The position numbers and the translations under genes are program-made. DNA of 64,000 bases from the NCBI GenBank assembly GCA_021850985.1, contig JAJZJX010000006.1:1-64000 (forward strand), written 5' to 3'. Below are positions 49,610 to 58,458 of this stretch, piece after piece (position 1 is the stretch's first letter; the number at the start of each line of letters is the position of its first letter). The notes under the pieces were generated by a model, which ran no database searches, was not told the DNA's origin, and saw only the letters and a program-made list of their open reading frames with translations. This stretch comes from a bacterium. Its GTDB lineage: Bacteria; SZUA-79; Acidulodesulfobacterales; Acidulodesulfobacteraceae.

Positions 49610-51151
49610 CTATAAAATTTCAAAATATTCGGGATAAAATCCGTCCTGCATTTTTATATTTATCTTTTTCTTTATTTTAGATTCAAGGGCGTTAAGCATT
49701 TTTTCGTTTTCGTATAGTTTGCCCATAACGCCCGGATTAACGGTTACGGTTATTTTTCTTGCCTTAGTTTTTTTAGCAAATGCGGAAACCGCCCTTAATA
49801 CTTCAAAACATATTGTTTGAACGGATTTTATCATACCCGAGCCTTCGCACATAGGGCAGTGTTCCAGAAACATAGAGACGAGGCTGTTTCCTGTTCTTTT
49901 CCTCGTCATTTCGACGAGACCGAGTTCCGTTATTTTATTTATAGTTGTTTTAACCCTGTCTTTTTTAAGGTATTCTTCAAGCGTTCTGTAAACTTTTTCT
50001 TTATCCGCCTCTTTATTCATATCTATAAAATCTATAACTATAATTCCGCCGATATTTTTCAGCCTAAGCTGGAACGCAATTTCCTTTGCCGCTTCTAAGT
50101 TGGTTTTTAAAATAGTATCGTCAAAATTTCTTTTGCCGACGAATTTTCCGGTATTTACGTCGATAGCCGTAAGGGCTTCTGCGTGATCGATGATTAAATA
50201 GCCGCCGGATTTAAGCCATACCTTTTTGTTTAGCGCTTTAGCTATTTCCTTTTCTATGCCGTACGTATCGAAGAGCGATACGCCGTTTTTATTTTTATAA
50301 AGCTGGAGTATATCTATGTATTCAGGCGATTGAATCGAAAGGAAATCTACAATGTTTTGGTATTCGTCTTTATCGTCTATAATTATTTTATCGAATTTTT
50401 TATTCAGGAAATCCCTCAGGACTCTTAAAGAAAGGCTTATATCTTTGAATATAAGTTTAGGCGCTTTTGCGTCGGTCTGTTTTTTATATATATCGCTCCA
50501 TAGGTTTGTAAGAAATTTAATGTCTCTTTCTATGTCTATTTCGGAAGCGTTTTCGGCGGCGGTTCTTATAATAAAGCCCGTTCCTTCTCTCCTATATTTT
50601 TTAACTAAGCTTTTAAGCCTTTTTTTCTCTTCGTCGCTTTTGATTTTTCTGGAAATTCCTATGGACGAAGACGTCGGCATATATACCAGAAACCTTCCCG
50701 GCAGGGAAATATGGCTCGTCACTCTTGCGCCTTTGGTTTTTACGGGTTCTTTCGCGATTTGAACCAGTATCTCCTGATTTTTTTTAATCAGACGGTCTAT
50801 TGTAAGATGATTTTTTTTGCCTTTTTTAGCTTTACGGTTATTTTTTTCCGTTTCTATAACGTCACTGTCGCCGTCTTCGCTTAAGCCGCTTTCGGATTCA
50901 AAAAAATCGTAATCTGCGTTTTCTATTTCGTAAAAATCTCCCGCATAAAGAAACGCGGATTTTTCCCATCCTATATCTATAAAAGATGCCTGAATTCCGG
51001 GAAGCACCTGGGTTACCTTTCCTTTATAAATATTTCCGTGCTTGGGCGTAGATTCGTCGCGCTCTATAAATATTTCCGTAAGTATTCCTTCTTCTATCAA
51101 AGCTATTCTCGTTTCAAAATCGTCTTTACTTACGACAAGTTCCGTAGTCAA
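49610..51151 (-). CDS. rng: Ribonuclease E/G family endoribonuclease
   Basis: This 513-aa enzyme processes rRNA and mRNA 5' ends. The S1 domain is at the N-terminus (NIYKGKVTQVLPGIQASFID), interrupted by a strongly acidic then basic insertion. The 5'-sensor and RNase H-like region contains GARVTSHISLPGRFLVYMP. The catalytic Asp residues are in ALTAIDVNTG and IVIDFIDM. The zinc-link motif is CPMCEGSG. The length fits RNase G rather than RNase E. The start is TTG at 51151, with CGGAGA upstream. Confidence 0.94.
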   Translation of the reverse strand: MTTELVVSKDDFETRIALIEEGILTEIFIERDESTPKHGNIYKGKVTQVLPGIQASFIDIGWEKSAFLYAGDFYEIENADYDFFESESGLSEDGDSDVIETEKNNRKAKKGKKNHLTIDRLIKKNQEILVQIAKEPVKTKGARVTSHISLPGRFLVYMPTSSSIGISRKIKSDEEKKRLKSLVKKYRREGTGFIIRTAAENASEIDIERDIKFLTNLWSDIYKKQTDAKAPKLIFKDISLSLRVLRDFLNKKFDKIIIDDKDEYQNIVDFLSIQSPEYIDILQLYKNKNGVSLFDTYGIEKEIAKALNKKVWLKSGGYLIIDHAEALTAIDVNTGKFVGKRNFDDTILKTNLEAAKEIAFQLRLKNIGGIIVIDFIDMNKEADKEKVYRTLEEYLKKDRVKTTINKITELGLVEMTRKRTGNSLVSMFLEHCPMCEGSGMIKSVQTICFEVLRAVSAFAKKTKARKITVTVNPGVMGKLYENEKMLNALESKIKKKINIKMQDGFYPEYFEIL

Positions 51152-51383
51152 ATTTATCTCCGTATGTCCGCAATTTTATTTAAGTTTTATTAATTTATTA
51201 ATTATATCTTATCTGTAGATAATATTTTATCATATTTACGGTTAAGTTTTTATAAATTTATGCAGATATATAATATATATTTTTATAATATTTTTTTGTT
51301 TGGATTTTTTTTAATAATATGTGATATGATATAATAAAAGCATTAAATTATTTTATGTTTAAAAAAAAGAGGAAATATATATT

Positions 51384-51569
51384 ATGGACGAAAATGTGGT
51401 ATTATGCGCTGTATGCAGCTGGCGGAGCGTTTGCAAAAAGAAATACAGCATATCGGGAATCGAAATTTTTAACTGTCCGGATTTTTCAAGGGATGTTTCA
51501 ATTACTATCTCAGGCATAGAAGAACTTATGAACTTTATTAATAATTTTAAAAACGACAGGTTGAATTAA
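51384..51569 (+). CDS. Small four-cysteine protein of unknown function
   Basis: The 61-aa product contains VLCAVCSWRSVCKKKYSISG, then IFNCPDFSRDV. The four cysteines (C-x2-C-x5-C ... C) suggest a zinc or Fe-S knuckle. I recall similar short proteins in Deltaproteobacteria with the same CPDFxRD ending, without known function. Its promoter is probably the TATAAT near 51335. It ends 1 nt before an SPOR-domain gene, so the two are co-expressed. Confidence 0.75.
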   Translation: MDENVVLCAVCSWRSVCKKKYSISGIEIFNCPDFSRDVSITISGIEELMNFINNFKNDRLN

Positions 51570-51570
51570 T

Positions 51571-52248
51571 TTGAAAAAAGATAAAATTACCGCGGTAATA
51601 GTTTTTTTAACCGTTATATTTATTGTTTTCGTATTCGGGCTTTATATAGGAAAAAAGTTTTCGGCAAAAAGCCCTAAAGAAGGAATAATAAAAGAATCTG
51701 CGTTAAAAAAAGGAAGCGGATCTTTTTTTCAAGGAAACGGTAAAACGCAAAGCGGAGGCACCGCACCGGGAACTGCCGGCAAGATAAAATTTGCTCCGAT
51801 TTCCAAACTTTCGGCTTTAAAAAAAGGAAAAAAATTAAAAAAACCGGCGGAGAAAATTACGCATGAGAAACCGGCTCCGGTCAAACCGGTAGTAAAAACT
51901 AAGATAGTTTACGTAAAAAAACCGGTATATGTTTACAAATATAAATACATTAAAACTCTGCCATCCGCATCGGTATCTGCACCTAATCCTTTTAATTCTA
52001 AAGTTTACTATACGATACAGGTAGCGGCTCTTTCAAAATATTCGCAGGCTAAAGCTATGGCGGATAAATTAAATTCCATGGGTTTTTTTGCCTATATAGT
52101 TCCTATTTCGGTCAGCGGAAAATCTGGAAAAGCAGTTTATCAGCAGGTAAGAGTAGGAAAGTTCGCAACGGAACAAGGCGCAAATTCGGTAGAAGGCGTA
52201 ATTGCCAAAAAATTTAAAGTTAAGCCCTACGTAATAAAAGTAGATTAG
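51571..52248 (+). CDS. SPOR-domain membrane protein
   Basis: The 225-aa product has one N-terminal membrane helix (about residues 7-27), a long basic and proline/lysine-rich periplasmic linker, and a C-terminal SPOR domain (YYTIQVAALSKYSQAKAMAD). SPOR domains bind denuded glycan strands at the division site. The start is TTG at 51571, one nt after the previous stop. The lysine-rich linker resembles other FtsN-like proteins, and it may be the FtsN equivalent. Confidence 0.88.
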   Translation: MKKDKITAVIVFLTVIFIVFVFGLYIGKKFSAKSPKEGIIKESALKKGSGSFFQGNGKTQSGGTAPGTAGKIKFAPISKLSALKKGKKLKKPAEKITHEKPAPVKPVVKTKIVYVKKPVYVYKYKYIKTLPSASVSAPNPFNSKVYYTIQVAALSKYSQAKAMADKLNSMGFFAYIVPISVSGKSGKAVYQQVRVGKFATEQGANSVEGVIAKKFKVKPYVIKVD

Positions 52249-52317
52249 AATAACTTATTTTTAAGTCTATTTTTATAACACCCCAAATATTCTTTTTTAC
52301 TTTTCTTATTTTAACCC

Positions 52318-52346
52318 TTGACACTTTTTTAAAAATAATATATATT
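52318..52346 (+). promoter_or_regulatory. Strong promoter of the peroxiredoxin gene
   Basis: A consensus TTGACA (52318-52323), a 17-nt spacer and TATATT (52341-52346). Transcription would start near 52353, which places the PerR-like box and the palindromes in the leader. Confidence 0.7.
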
Positions 52347-52355
52347 AATTATTAA

Positions 52356-52372
52356 TTAATAATCATTACTAA
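52356..52372. promoter_or_regulatory. PerR/Fur-like operator
   Basis: TTAATAAT-C-ATTACTAA is an 8-1-8 inverted repeat with one mismatch, similar to the PerR consensus (7-1-7, AT-rich). It overlaps the predicted transcription start of a peroxiredoxin gene, where a repressor would act. Confidence 0.45.
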
Positions 52373-52381
52373 TATTATTAT

Positions 52382-52422
52382 ACGGCGACAGAATTCAATT
52401 ATGTAGCCGTCACAAATTTGTG
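52382..52422. repeat. Family B palindrome, copy 4, in the peroxiredoxin leader
   Basis: ACGGCGACAGAATTC and AATTATGTAGCCGT form an imperfect palindrome (52382-52410). A perfect CACAAATTTGTG (52411-52422) follows. Relative to copy 1, a G to C change on one arm is matched by C to G on the other, so pairing is kept. It lies in the 5' untranslated region. Confidence 0.65.
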
Positions 52423-52454
52423 ATTTAATAACAAAAAAAACAGGAGGTATTTTT

Positions 52455-53075
52455 ATGTGTGAAAGTTACGAAGAATTTGAAATTGCCGCTCTCGGAAAAC
52501 CGGTTCCTTCTTTCGGGGAAATTAACACTTACGAGCCTAAAACCGGAGGATTCGGAAAATTCAGCTTAGAAGAAGCCAAAAAAGATAAAAAATGGACTAT
52601 TTTAGTATTTTATCCTGCGGATTTTACCTTTGTATGCCCGACTGAACTTGCGGATTATGCGGAAAAACATGAAGAGATAGAAAAAATGGGCGGACGTATA
52701 GTTTCCGTCAGTACGGACACGCATTTTGTCCATATGGCATGGCAGAGAGACGAAAAACTTTTAGAAAACGTAAAGTTTTCTATGGGAGCCGATCCTACCG
52801 GAAAAGTTTCAAGGCTGTTCGACGTTTACGATGAAGCGTCGGGACTTGCGTTAAGAGGGACTTTTATTATAAATCCCGAAGGAATTCTCGTTGCGTCCGA
52901 AGTCAATTTTTATAACGTCGGAAGAAACGCAGACGAACTTGTCAGAAAATTAGAAGCCAACATATACGTTGCGGCGCATTCCGACGAAGTATGTCCGGCA
53001 AAGTGGCATAAGGGCGGAAAAACTATTAAACCGGGACCAAATGCCGTAGGCAAAGTTTACGAAGCATTGAAATAA
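52455..53075 (+). CDS. 2-Cys peroxiredoxin, AhpC/Prx1 type
   Basis: This 206-aa thiol peroxidase reduces hydrogen peroxide and organic hydroperoxides. The peroxidatic cysteine is in FYPADFTFVCPTEL, and the resolving cysteine is in SDEVCPAKWHKGG. The N-terminal extension (MCESYEEFEIAALGKP) is typical for this subgroup in anaerobes. GGAGG precedes the ATG. A consensus promoter and a PerR-like box upstream suggest oxidative-stress control. The reductant may be thioredoxin, an NADH:Prx system or the PDO selenoprotein. Confidence 0.95.
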   Translation: MCESYEEFEIAALGKPVPSFGEINTYEPKTGGFGKFSLEEAKKDKKWTILVFYPADFTFVCPTELADYAEKHEEIEKMGGRIVSVSTDTHFVHMAWQRDEKLLENVKFSMGADPTGKVSRLFDVYDEASGLALRGTFIINPEGILVASEVNFYNVGRNADELVRKLEANIYVAAHSDEVCPAKWHKGGKTIKPGPNAVGKVYEALK

Positions 53076-53097
53076 ATAATTAATTTTTTACCCTCGC

Positions 53098-53190
53098 CTG
53101 CGGCAAGAGCTAACCATGCCTGCCGCAGACACCTTTTCCTTCGCCCGCTATTGCTCGCAATGACATAATAGGCGTTATTGCGAGCAATAG
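53098..53190. repeat. Hairpins and CATTGCGAG-type repeat between prx and purC
   Basis: CTGCGGCA/TGCCGCAG (53098-53128) forms one hairpin. CTATTGCTCGCAAT (53148-53161) and ATTGCGAGCAATAG (53177-53190) form a second long palindrome. The second belongs to the same family as the repeat inside pyrK-pyrD. The first could terminate both convergent genes. Confidence 0.65.
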
Positions 53191-53237
53191 AGAAGCAATC
53201 TTAAATTGTTAAGAACATAATTCCTTATGTTTTTATT

Positions 53238-53966
53238 TTATATAGACGCCGTAATGTCGTAAACTCTTTTGTAAGCCTCTTCAACGCCTCCCAGATCTCT
53301 CCTGAACCTGTCTTTATCGACTTTTTCCAAGGTTACTTTGTCCCATAGCCGCATAGTATCGGGTGTTATTTCGTCGGCAAGCAGAACTTTGCCGTTTAAA
53401 GCGCCGAATTCCAGTTTGTAATCTACCAGCATAAGTCCGTTTTTATCGAAAAAATCTTTTAAAATTTCGTTGACCGTAATAGCAATTTTTTTAGCTTCTT
53501 CTACGTCTTCCGGTTTTCCGAGGTCGAATGCCTTAATGTAGGTATCGTTTATAAACGGGTCGCCGAGCTCGTCGCTTTTAAAGCACATCTCCACTACCGG
53601 CGAAATAAGTTTAACGCCTTCTTCCACGCCCATTTTTTTTGCAAGGCTTCCGGCGGTATAGTTTCTGACTATAAATTCTACCGGCAGCATTTTTAAATGA
53701 TGGACGAGCATTTCCCTTTCGGACAATTTTTCGATAAAATGACTTTCGATTCCTTTGCTTTTAAGCAGTTTAAAAAGAGAAGACGAAATTGCGTTGTTGA
53801 ATTCTCCTTTCTGCATAATTGTTCCTTTTTTCTGGCCGTTAAAAGCCGTGGCGTCGTCTTTAAAATACGTCACCAATTTTGTTTCGTCGCCGCCGTAAAC
53901 GTAAAGGATTTTAGCCTTGCCTTCGTAAATTTTTTTAAACCCTTTTTCTTCCGAAACATTTTTCAT
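53238..53966 (-). CDS. purC: SAICAR synthase
   Basis: PurC joins aspartate to CAIR in purine synthesis. The 242-aa protein has KIYEGKAKILY, then FKDDATAFNGQKKGTIMQKG, VEFIVRNYTAGSL and LVDYKLEFG. The track begins at a GTG (53972), but AGGAGG ends right at that codon. ATG at 53966, 5-6 nt from the Shine-Dalgarno, is the better start. The gene is convergent with the peroxiredoxin gene. Confidence 0.95.
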   Translation of the reverse strand: MKNVSEEKGFKKIYEGKAKILYVYGGDETKLVTYFKDDATAFNGQKKGTIMQKGEFNNAISSSLFKLLKSKGIESHFIEKLSEREMLVHHLKMLPVEFIVRNYTAGSLAKKMGVEEGVKLISPVVEMCFKSDELGDPFINDTYIKAFDLGKPEDVEEAKKIAITVNEILKDFFDKNGLMLVDYKLEFGALNGKVLLADEITPDTMRLWDKVTLEKVDKDRFRRDLGGVEEAYKRVYDITASI

Positions 53967-54105
53967 AAACACCTCCTATGTTTATAAAAATTTAAGTTAA
54001 ACTAATGCATATATTTTAAATCTAAATTAATTTAAAATCAATTTAAATTACGTTAAAATAATGCTAAAATAAAGATATAAATTTAAAAAATATAACTTAA
54101 TAAAT

Positions 54106-54966
54106 ATGCAGAGCAATAATAACAAAGTACTTGTATATGCCGTTATAATATCGGTTATAGTCCATTCGGCGCTTATTTTATTTTTACTGGAATATCTTAA
54201 TCATCCCAATAAGCATAAAAAAATCCGCAAATATACCAAACCTATTCTGGTGGAGCCGTATAAATTTATTAAAAATTTTGAAAAACTTAAAATAAAACAT
54301 CCTAAGTATGCAAGTATTAAGCCGCACTATGCCAAGAAAAACACAAGGCTTAACGCGCCGGCTTCTTACGCAAATTCGTCTTCTGCGCCGGTACCTTACG
54401 CGCCGCCGGCTTTTTTAAACAGGAATTACGCAAATAATTACAGGCGCAGGGTAAACGCGCCGAGATACAGCAGAGTTATGAGCAATTCCCATATAATTTC
54501 CGACAACAATTCCGTTCGTCCAAGACCCAGACGAAGACTGAGCAATCTTTTTCCCATGGGAAAGTTTTTTAACCAAACAGCGCCGAACGCGGCGGGACAG
54601 GGTATAAAAAATCCATCGCACGGAATTAAAACTGCTACGGTAAACCTTAATACGACTACGATAAAATATGCCTCTTATTTGCTGGGCGTAAAAAATAAAA
54701 TAGAAAATGTTTGGGAATATCCTTACAGGGCAAGAAGGGAAGGTTTATCGGGCGAGCTCGTTATAGAATTTTCGATAAACAGTAACGGTTCGCTGCACGG
54801 CGCAACTATTTTAAGATCTTCCGGAAAAAAAATATTAGACAAGGCGGCGGTTCAGGCGATATACAATGCGGCAAGATACAATCCTTTTCCTCGTCAATGG
54901 ACGATAAAAAGACTTAATATCGTAGGCACTTTTATTTACAGGCTTTCCGGTTTTTACGTTTACTGA
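54106..54966 (+). CDS. TonB-like protein
   Basis: This 286-aa inner-membrane protein has one N-terminal helix (residues 9-30). The long periplasmic stalk is rich in Lys, Pro, Asn and Arg, and a C-terminal TonB domain follows (YASYLLGVKNKIENVWEYPY, then GELVIEFSINSNGSLHG and DKAAVQAIYNAARYNPFP). No ExbB or ExbD is adjacent, so it may work with distant partners. TATAAC (54091-54096) lies 9 nt before the ATG, which again suggests a leaderless transcript. Confidence 0.87.
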   Translation: MQSNNNKVLVYAVIISVIVHSALILFLLEYLNHPNKHKKIRKYTKPILVEPYKFIKNFEKLKIKHPKYASIKPHYAKKNTRLNAPASYANSSSAPVPYAPPAFLNRNYANNYRRRVNAPRYSRVMSNSHIISDNNSVRPRPRRRLSNLFPMGKFFNQTAPNAAGQGIKNPSHGIKTATVNLNTTTIKYASYLLGVKNKIENVWEYPYRARREGLSGELVIEFSINSNGSLHGATILRSSGKKILDKAAVQAIYNAARYNPFPRQWTIKRLNIVGTFIYRLSGFYVY

Positions 54967-55097
54967 TTTTTACCGATTTATATTTATATTATTATGTATT
55001 TATCTTATTAATTTATTTTCATTCTGCTTTATGTTATGTTAATATAAACGATGTATATAATATTTATAATTAGAGAATTTATAGGAGATTCCGACTT

Positions 55098-56414
55098 ATG
55101 AAAATATCCATAGTAGGTACGGGCTACGTAGGTCTCGTTACCGGCGTCTGCCTTGCCGATTCGGGCAATACCGTTTACTGCATCGATAACGACGAAAGCA
55201 AAATTAAATCTTTAAAATCAGGCGTTATTCCGATATACGAACCGGGACTGAAAGAACTTACCGATAAAAACGTCAAGCTGGGCAGGCTTTATTTTACGAA
55301 AGATTTGAAAGAAGCCGTTAATAAAACCGACGTCGTGTTTATTGCCGTCGGAACTCCGCCTCAGGATAACGGAGAAGCCGATTTATCCAACGTATTTAAG
55401 GTAGCCGAAAGTATCGCCGATACTATTGACTGTTTTAAGGCTGTAGTAGTGAAAAGCACCGTTCCCGTCGGAACCTGCAGAAAAGTAGAAAACATAATAG
55501 CCAAAAAAACCAAAAACTTCTGCGTAGTATCTAATCCCGAATTTTTAAAAGAAGGCGCGGCTATAGAAGATTTCCAAAGACCGGACAGAATAGTGGTCGG
55601 GATTAATTTTAAAAAGGACGGCAAGAAAGAGGCGCAGGCGGCGAAAGAAATTATCGACGAAATTTACGAACCTTTCGTGAGAACCGGAGCGCCCATATAT
55701 TTTATGGACACCAATTCTTCAGAACTTACTAAATATGCGGCAAACGCAATGCTCGCCGTAAGAATTACCTTTATGAACGAAATAGCGAACTTGTGCGAAA
55801 AAACCGGCGCAAACGTGGACAGCGTAAGAATAGGCATAGGTTCCGATAAAAGAATAGGCAAGTCTTTCCTGTTTCCCGGAATAGGCTACGGCGGAAGCTG
55901 TTTCCCGAAAGACGTAAAAGCCTTGTATCAGACGGCTAAACAGCATAATTACGATTTTAAGCTTTTAAAAGCCGCGGACGAAGTAAATGCCTCCCAGAAA
56001 GAAATTATAGTGGATTTTATATTAAAGCATTTTAAAGGAGATATAGCGGGAAAGACTTTTGCCCTATGGGGACTTTCGTTTAAACCTAAGACCGACGATA
56101 TAAGGGAAGCTCCGTCTTTAGTTATAATATCTAAACTTCTTTCCTACGGCGCTAAAATAAAAGCTTACGACCCTATTGCCATGGATAATGCTAAGAAGAT
56201 TTTTTCCGAAATAGAATATGTCGAAGATATGTACGATGCCGTCAAGGGTGCGGAAGGACTTATAGTCGCTACCGAATGGAACGATTTCAGGGTGCCGGAT
56301 TTCGATAAAATTAAAGCGGCTATGATAACCCCTGCGGTATTCGACGGAAGGAATATTTACGATAAGAAAAGAATGGCCGAAAGCGGATTTGATTATTATT
56401 CCATAGGAAGATAG
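55098..56414 (+). CDS. ugd: UDP-glucose 6-dehydrogenase
   Basis: This 438-aa enzyme of the UDP-glucose/GDP-mannose dehydrogenase family oxidises UDP-glucose to UDP-glucuronate for envelope polysaccharides. The NAD motif is KISIVGTGYVGLVTGVCLAD. The catalytic cysteine is in GYGGSCFPKDVKALY. The C-terminal UDP-binding domain has LWGLSFKPKTDDIREAPS. AGGAG precedes the ATG. manC follows after a family B palindrome. Confidence 0.95.
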   Translation: MKISIVGTGYVGLVTGVCLADSGNTVYCIDNDESKIKSLKSGVIPIYEPGLKELTDKNVKLGRLYFTKDLKEAVNKTDVVFIAVGTPPQDNGEADLSNVFKVAESIADTIDCFKAVVVKSTVPVGTCRKVENIIAKKTKNFCVVSNPEFLKEGAAIEDFQRPDRIVVGINFKKDGKKEAQAAKEIIDEIYEPFVRTGAPIYFMDTNSSELTKYAANAMLAVRITFMNEIANLCEKTGANVDSVRIGIGSDKRIGKSFLFPGIGYGGSCFPKDVKALYQTAKQHNYDFKLLKAADEVNASQKEIIVDFILKHFKGDIAGKTFALWGLSFKPKTDDIREAPSLVIISKLLSYGAKIKAYDPIAMDNAKKIFSEIEYVEDMYDAVKGAEGLIVATEWNDFRVPDFDKIKAAMITPAVFDGRNIYDKKRMAESGFDYYSIGR

Positions 56415-56424
56415 ACAATTTGTG

Positions 56425-56453
56425 ACGGGGACAGAATTCAATTCTGTCCCCGT
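56425..56453. repeat. Family B palindrome, copy 1 (perfect 14-1-14)
   Basis: ACGGGGACAGAATT, a central C, and AATTCTGTCCCCGT form a perfect 29-bp palindrome between ugd and manC. The flank CAATTTGTG precedes it and also flanks the copies at 28630 and 52382. Confidence 0.8.
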
Positions 56454-56478
56454 ATTAAAATTAGGAGGCAGTTTTATT

Positions 56479-57969
56479 TTGACGAACGTCATTTTATGCG
56501 GCGGCAGCGGAACGAGGCTATGGCCTATTTCAAGGACATATTTTCCTAAACAGTTCTACAAATTTATTAACGACAAGTCGCTTTTTCAGCTTACCGTATT
56601 AAGAAACATAGATTTATGCTCCGATTTTATTATTGTAACAAATAAAGACCAGTATTTTATCGCTCTCGACCAGCTGGACGAAATAGGCGTTAAAAACTGC
56701 AGGTTTATTCTGGAGCCCATTCCAAGAAACACCGCCGCCGCGGTTGCGCTTTCCTGTATAGACGCCCTTAAAACAGGTTCGGAAACGGTTTTAATTACCC
56801 CTTCTGACCATCTCGTAAAAGACGAAAAAACGTATAAAAAGGTAATTAACAAGGGTGTTTCCGAAGCACTTAAAGGCGGTATTATCATGTTCGGCATTAA
56901 ACCGTCTTACCCTGAAACAGGCTACGGCTATATAGAAGCTCTTGATAAAGAGCAGGGCAGACTTGAAACCGATAATCAGTCTGATATATCCGATAAATCT
57001 AATGCGGCGCATAACGCCGCTTCTTTGGGCATGCAGACATCCAACCCCGTATCCCCCGTCGTTTCTTTTAAGGAAAAACCGGATGCGGAAACCGCCGAAA
57101 AATACATTTCGAAAGGAAATTTTTACTGGAACAGCGGCATGCTTTTAGTCAGACCTGAAATACTGTTGAGCGAACTTAAAGCCTTATGTCCGGCTATTTA
57201 CGAAAATTCCGAATACGCTTACGAAACCGCATCCAAGGACGGTTTTATGATAAGAGTAAAAGAAGAAGATATGCTTAAAATTGAAGAAAATTCAATAGAT
57301 TTTGCTCTTTTGGAAAAAACAAAATCCGTAAGAGTAATAGAATCCGATTTCGACTGGTCCGACCTCGGCAATTTCGACTCTATTTACGGCGAACTTGAAA
57401 AAGACGAAAACAACAATGCCGTAAATACAAAAGAAGATATAGTAGGAATTAACTCAAAAAACAATCTTATAATGTCCGGCGGTAAAATGATAGCCGCTAT
57501 AGACGTCGAAGATATGATAATAATAAATACAGACGACGCTATATTAATCTCTAAAAAAGGCTCCTCTCAAAACGTTAAAAAAGTGGTAGATGAGTTAAAA
57601 AAAAGAAATTCCGAACTCCATACGCATCATCTTACCGTCCACAGACCTTGGGGTTCCTATTCCGTTTTATTAGAATCCGCCCTTTATAAACTTAAAAAAA
57701 TTACCGTAAAGCCCGGCGCAAAACTTTCGCTCCAGAAGCACTTTCACAGGTCGGAACACTGGATAGTAACCAGCGGCACCGCTCTCGTCACTGTCGGGGA
57801 TAAAGAAACCCTTTTAAGGGCAAACGAATCGACTTATATACCCATGGGATTCGTGCATAGATTGGAGAATCCCGGGTTGATACCGCTTGTTATTATAGAA
57901 GCTCAGGTAGGGGAGTATTTAAAAGAAGACGACATAGTGAGATTGGAAGACGATTATAACAGGCTGTAA
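56479..57969 (+). CDS. manC: Mannose-1-phosphate guanylyltransferase / mannose-6-phosphate isomerase
   Basis: This bifunctional enzyme makes GDP-mannose. Its nucleotidyltransferase domain opens with ILCGGSGTRLWPISR and carries FWNSGM-type and EKP motifs (VSFKEKPDAETAEKYI). The C-terminal cupin (LTVHRPWGSYSVL, then LSLQKHFHRSEHWIV) is the isomerase. The track's start at 56422 lies in the family B palindrome. TTG at 56479 is preferred, because AGGAGG (56463-56468) lies 10 nt upstream and the conserved sequence begins right after it. An Asn/Ser/Ala-rich insertion of about 35 residues lies in the transferase domain. Confidence 0.94.
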   Translation: MTNVILCGGSGTRLWPISRTYFPKQFYKFINDKSLFQLTVLRNIDLCSDFIIVTNKDQYFIALDQLDEIGVKNCRFILEPIPRNTAAAVALSCIDALKTGSETVLITPSDHLVKDEKTYKKVINKGVSEALKGGIIMFGIKPSYPETGYGYIEALDKEQGRLETDNQSDISDKSNAAHNAASLGMQTSNPVSPVVSFKEKPDAETAEKYISKGNFYWNSGMLLVRPEILLSELKALCPAIYENSEYAYETASKDGFMIRVKEEDMLKIEENSIDFALLEKTKSVRVIESDFDWSDLGNFDSIYGELEKDENNNAVNTKEDIVGINSKNNLIMSGGKMIAAIDVEDMIIINTDDAILISKKGSSQNVKKVVDELKKRNSELHTHHLTVHRPWGSYSVLLESALYKLKKITVKPGAKLSLQKHFHRSEHWIVTSGTALVTVGDKETLLRANESTYIPMGFVHRLENPGLIPLVIIEAQVGEYLKEDDIVRLEDDYNRL

Positions 57970-58074
57970 ACCGAAAATTACAAGTAAAAGCTAAGGAGGA
58001 AAAGGCGTAAACAAAAAGAAACTATAAAATAAATTAGAATTTAGCTGCAAATCGTTATAGGCAATAGATTATCG

Positions 58075-58347
58075 TTACAGATTAAATTCGGACTCGTAAA
58101 TCTCTAAATCGCCTTTTAAATCTTTTAATCTGTCGTCTAATTTATAAGTTTCTCCGTTGTATTCGCAATATCCATAGTTTATAAGGGATTCAGCGGTGTT
58201 TTTATTCTTTGTTAAAAATATATGTACGGACAGCGGGTCGTCGATATTATAAAGCGAAACCGTAGAAACGTTACTTTTTGCCTTTTTGCCGTAAAATTGA
58301 CGCGCAAGTTCTCCCGTCTGCCTGTTTCTGATGCCGTAATATTTCAT
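58075..58347 (-). CDS. Hypothetical protein (90 aa)
   Basis: A small soluble protein with no recognised domain. It begins MKYYGIRNRQTGELARQFYG, contains DDPLSVHIFLTKN in the centre, and ends in an acidic tail. TATAAT lies 11 nt upstream of its ATG on the minus strand, which supports expression with a very short leader. It is divergent from the phage-like kinase gene. Confidence 0.55.
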   Translation of the reverse strand: MKYYGIRNRQTGELARQFYGKKAKSNVSTVSLYNIDDPLSVHIFLTKNKNTAESLINYGYCEYNGETYKLDDRLKDLKGDLEIYESEFNL

Positions 58348-58458
58348 GATTATTATTTATTATACTTAAAATTTGGGGCAGGCGCAAATAAGGCGGCGAA
58401 TGACGGTTAATAGCACATAAATTAACATTGTTTTTATTTAGTTTTAGCAAAGATAAAT

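Noticed and set aside
53967-53972. GTG start of purC
   Set aside because: The Shine-Dalgarno ends at that codon. The ATG two codons later is properly spaced.
56422-56478. GTG start of the manC ORF inside the family B palindrome
   Set aside because: The first 19 codons are repeat and leader sequence. AGGAGG at 56463-56468 and the conserved nucleotide-binding motif place the start at TTG 56479.
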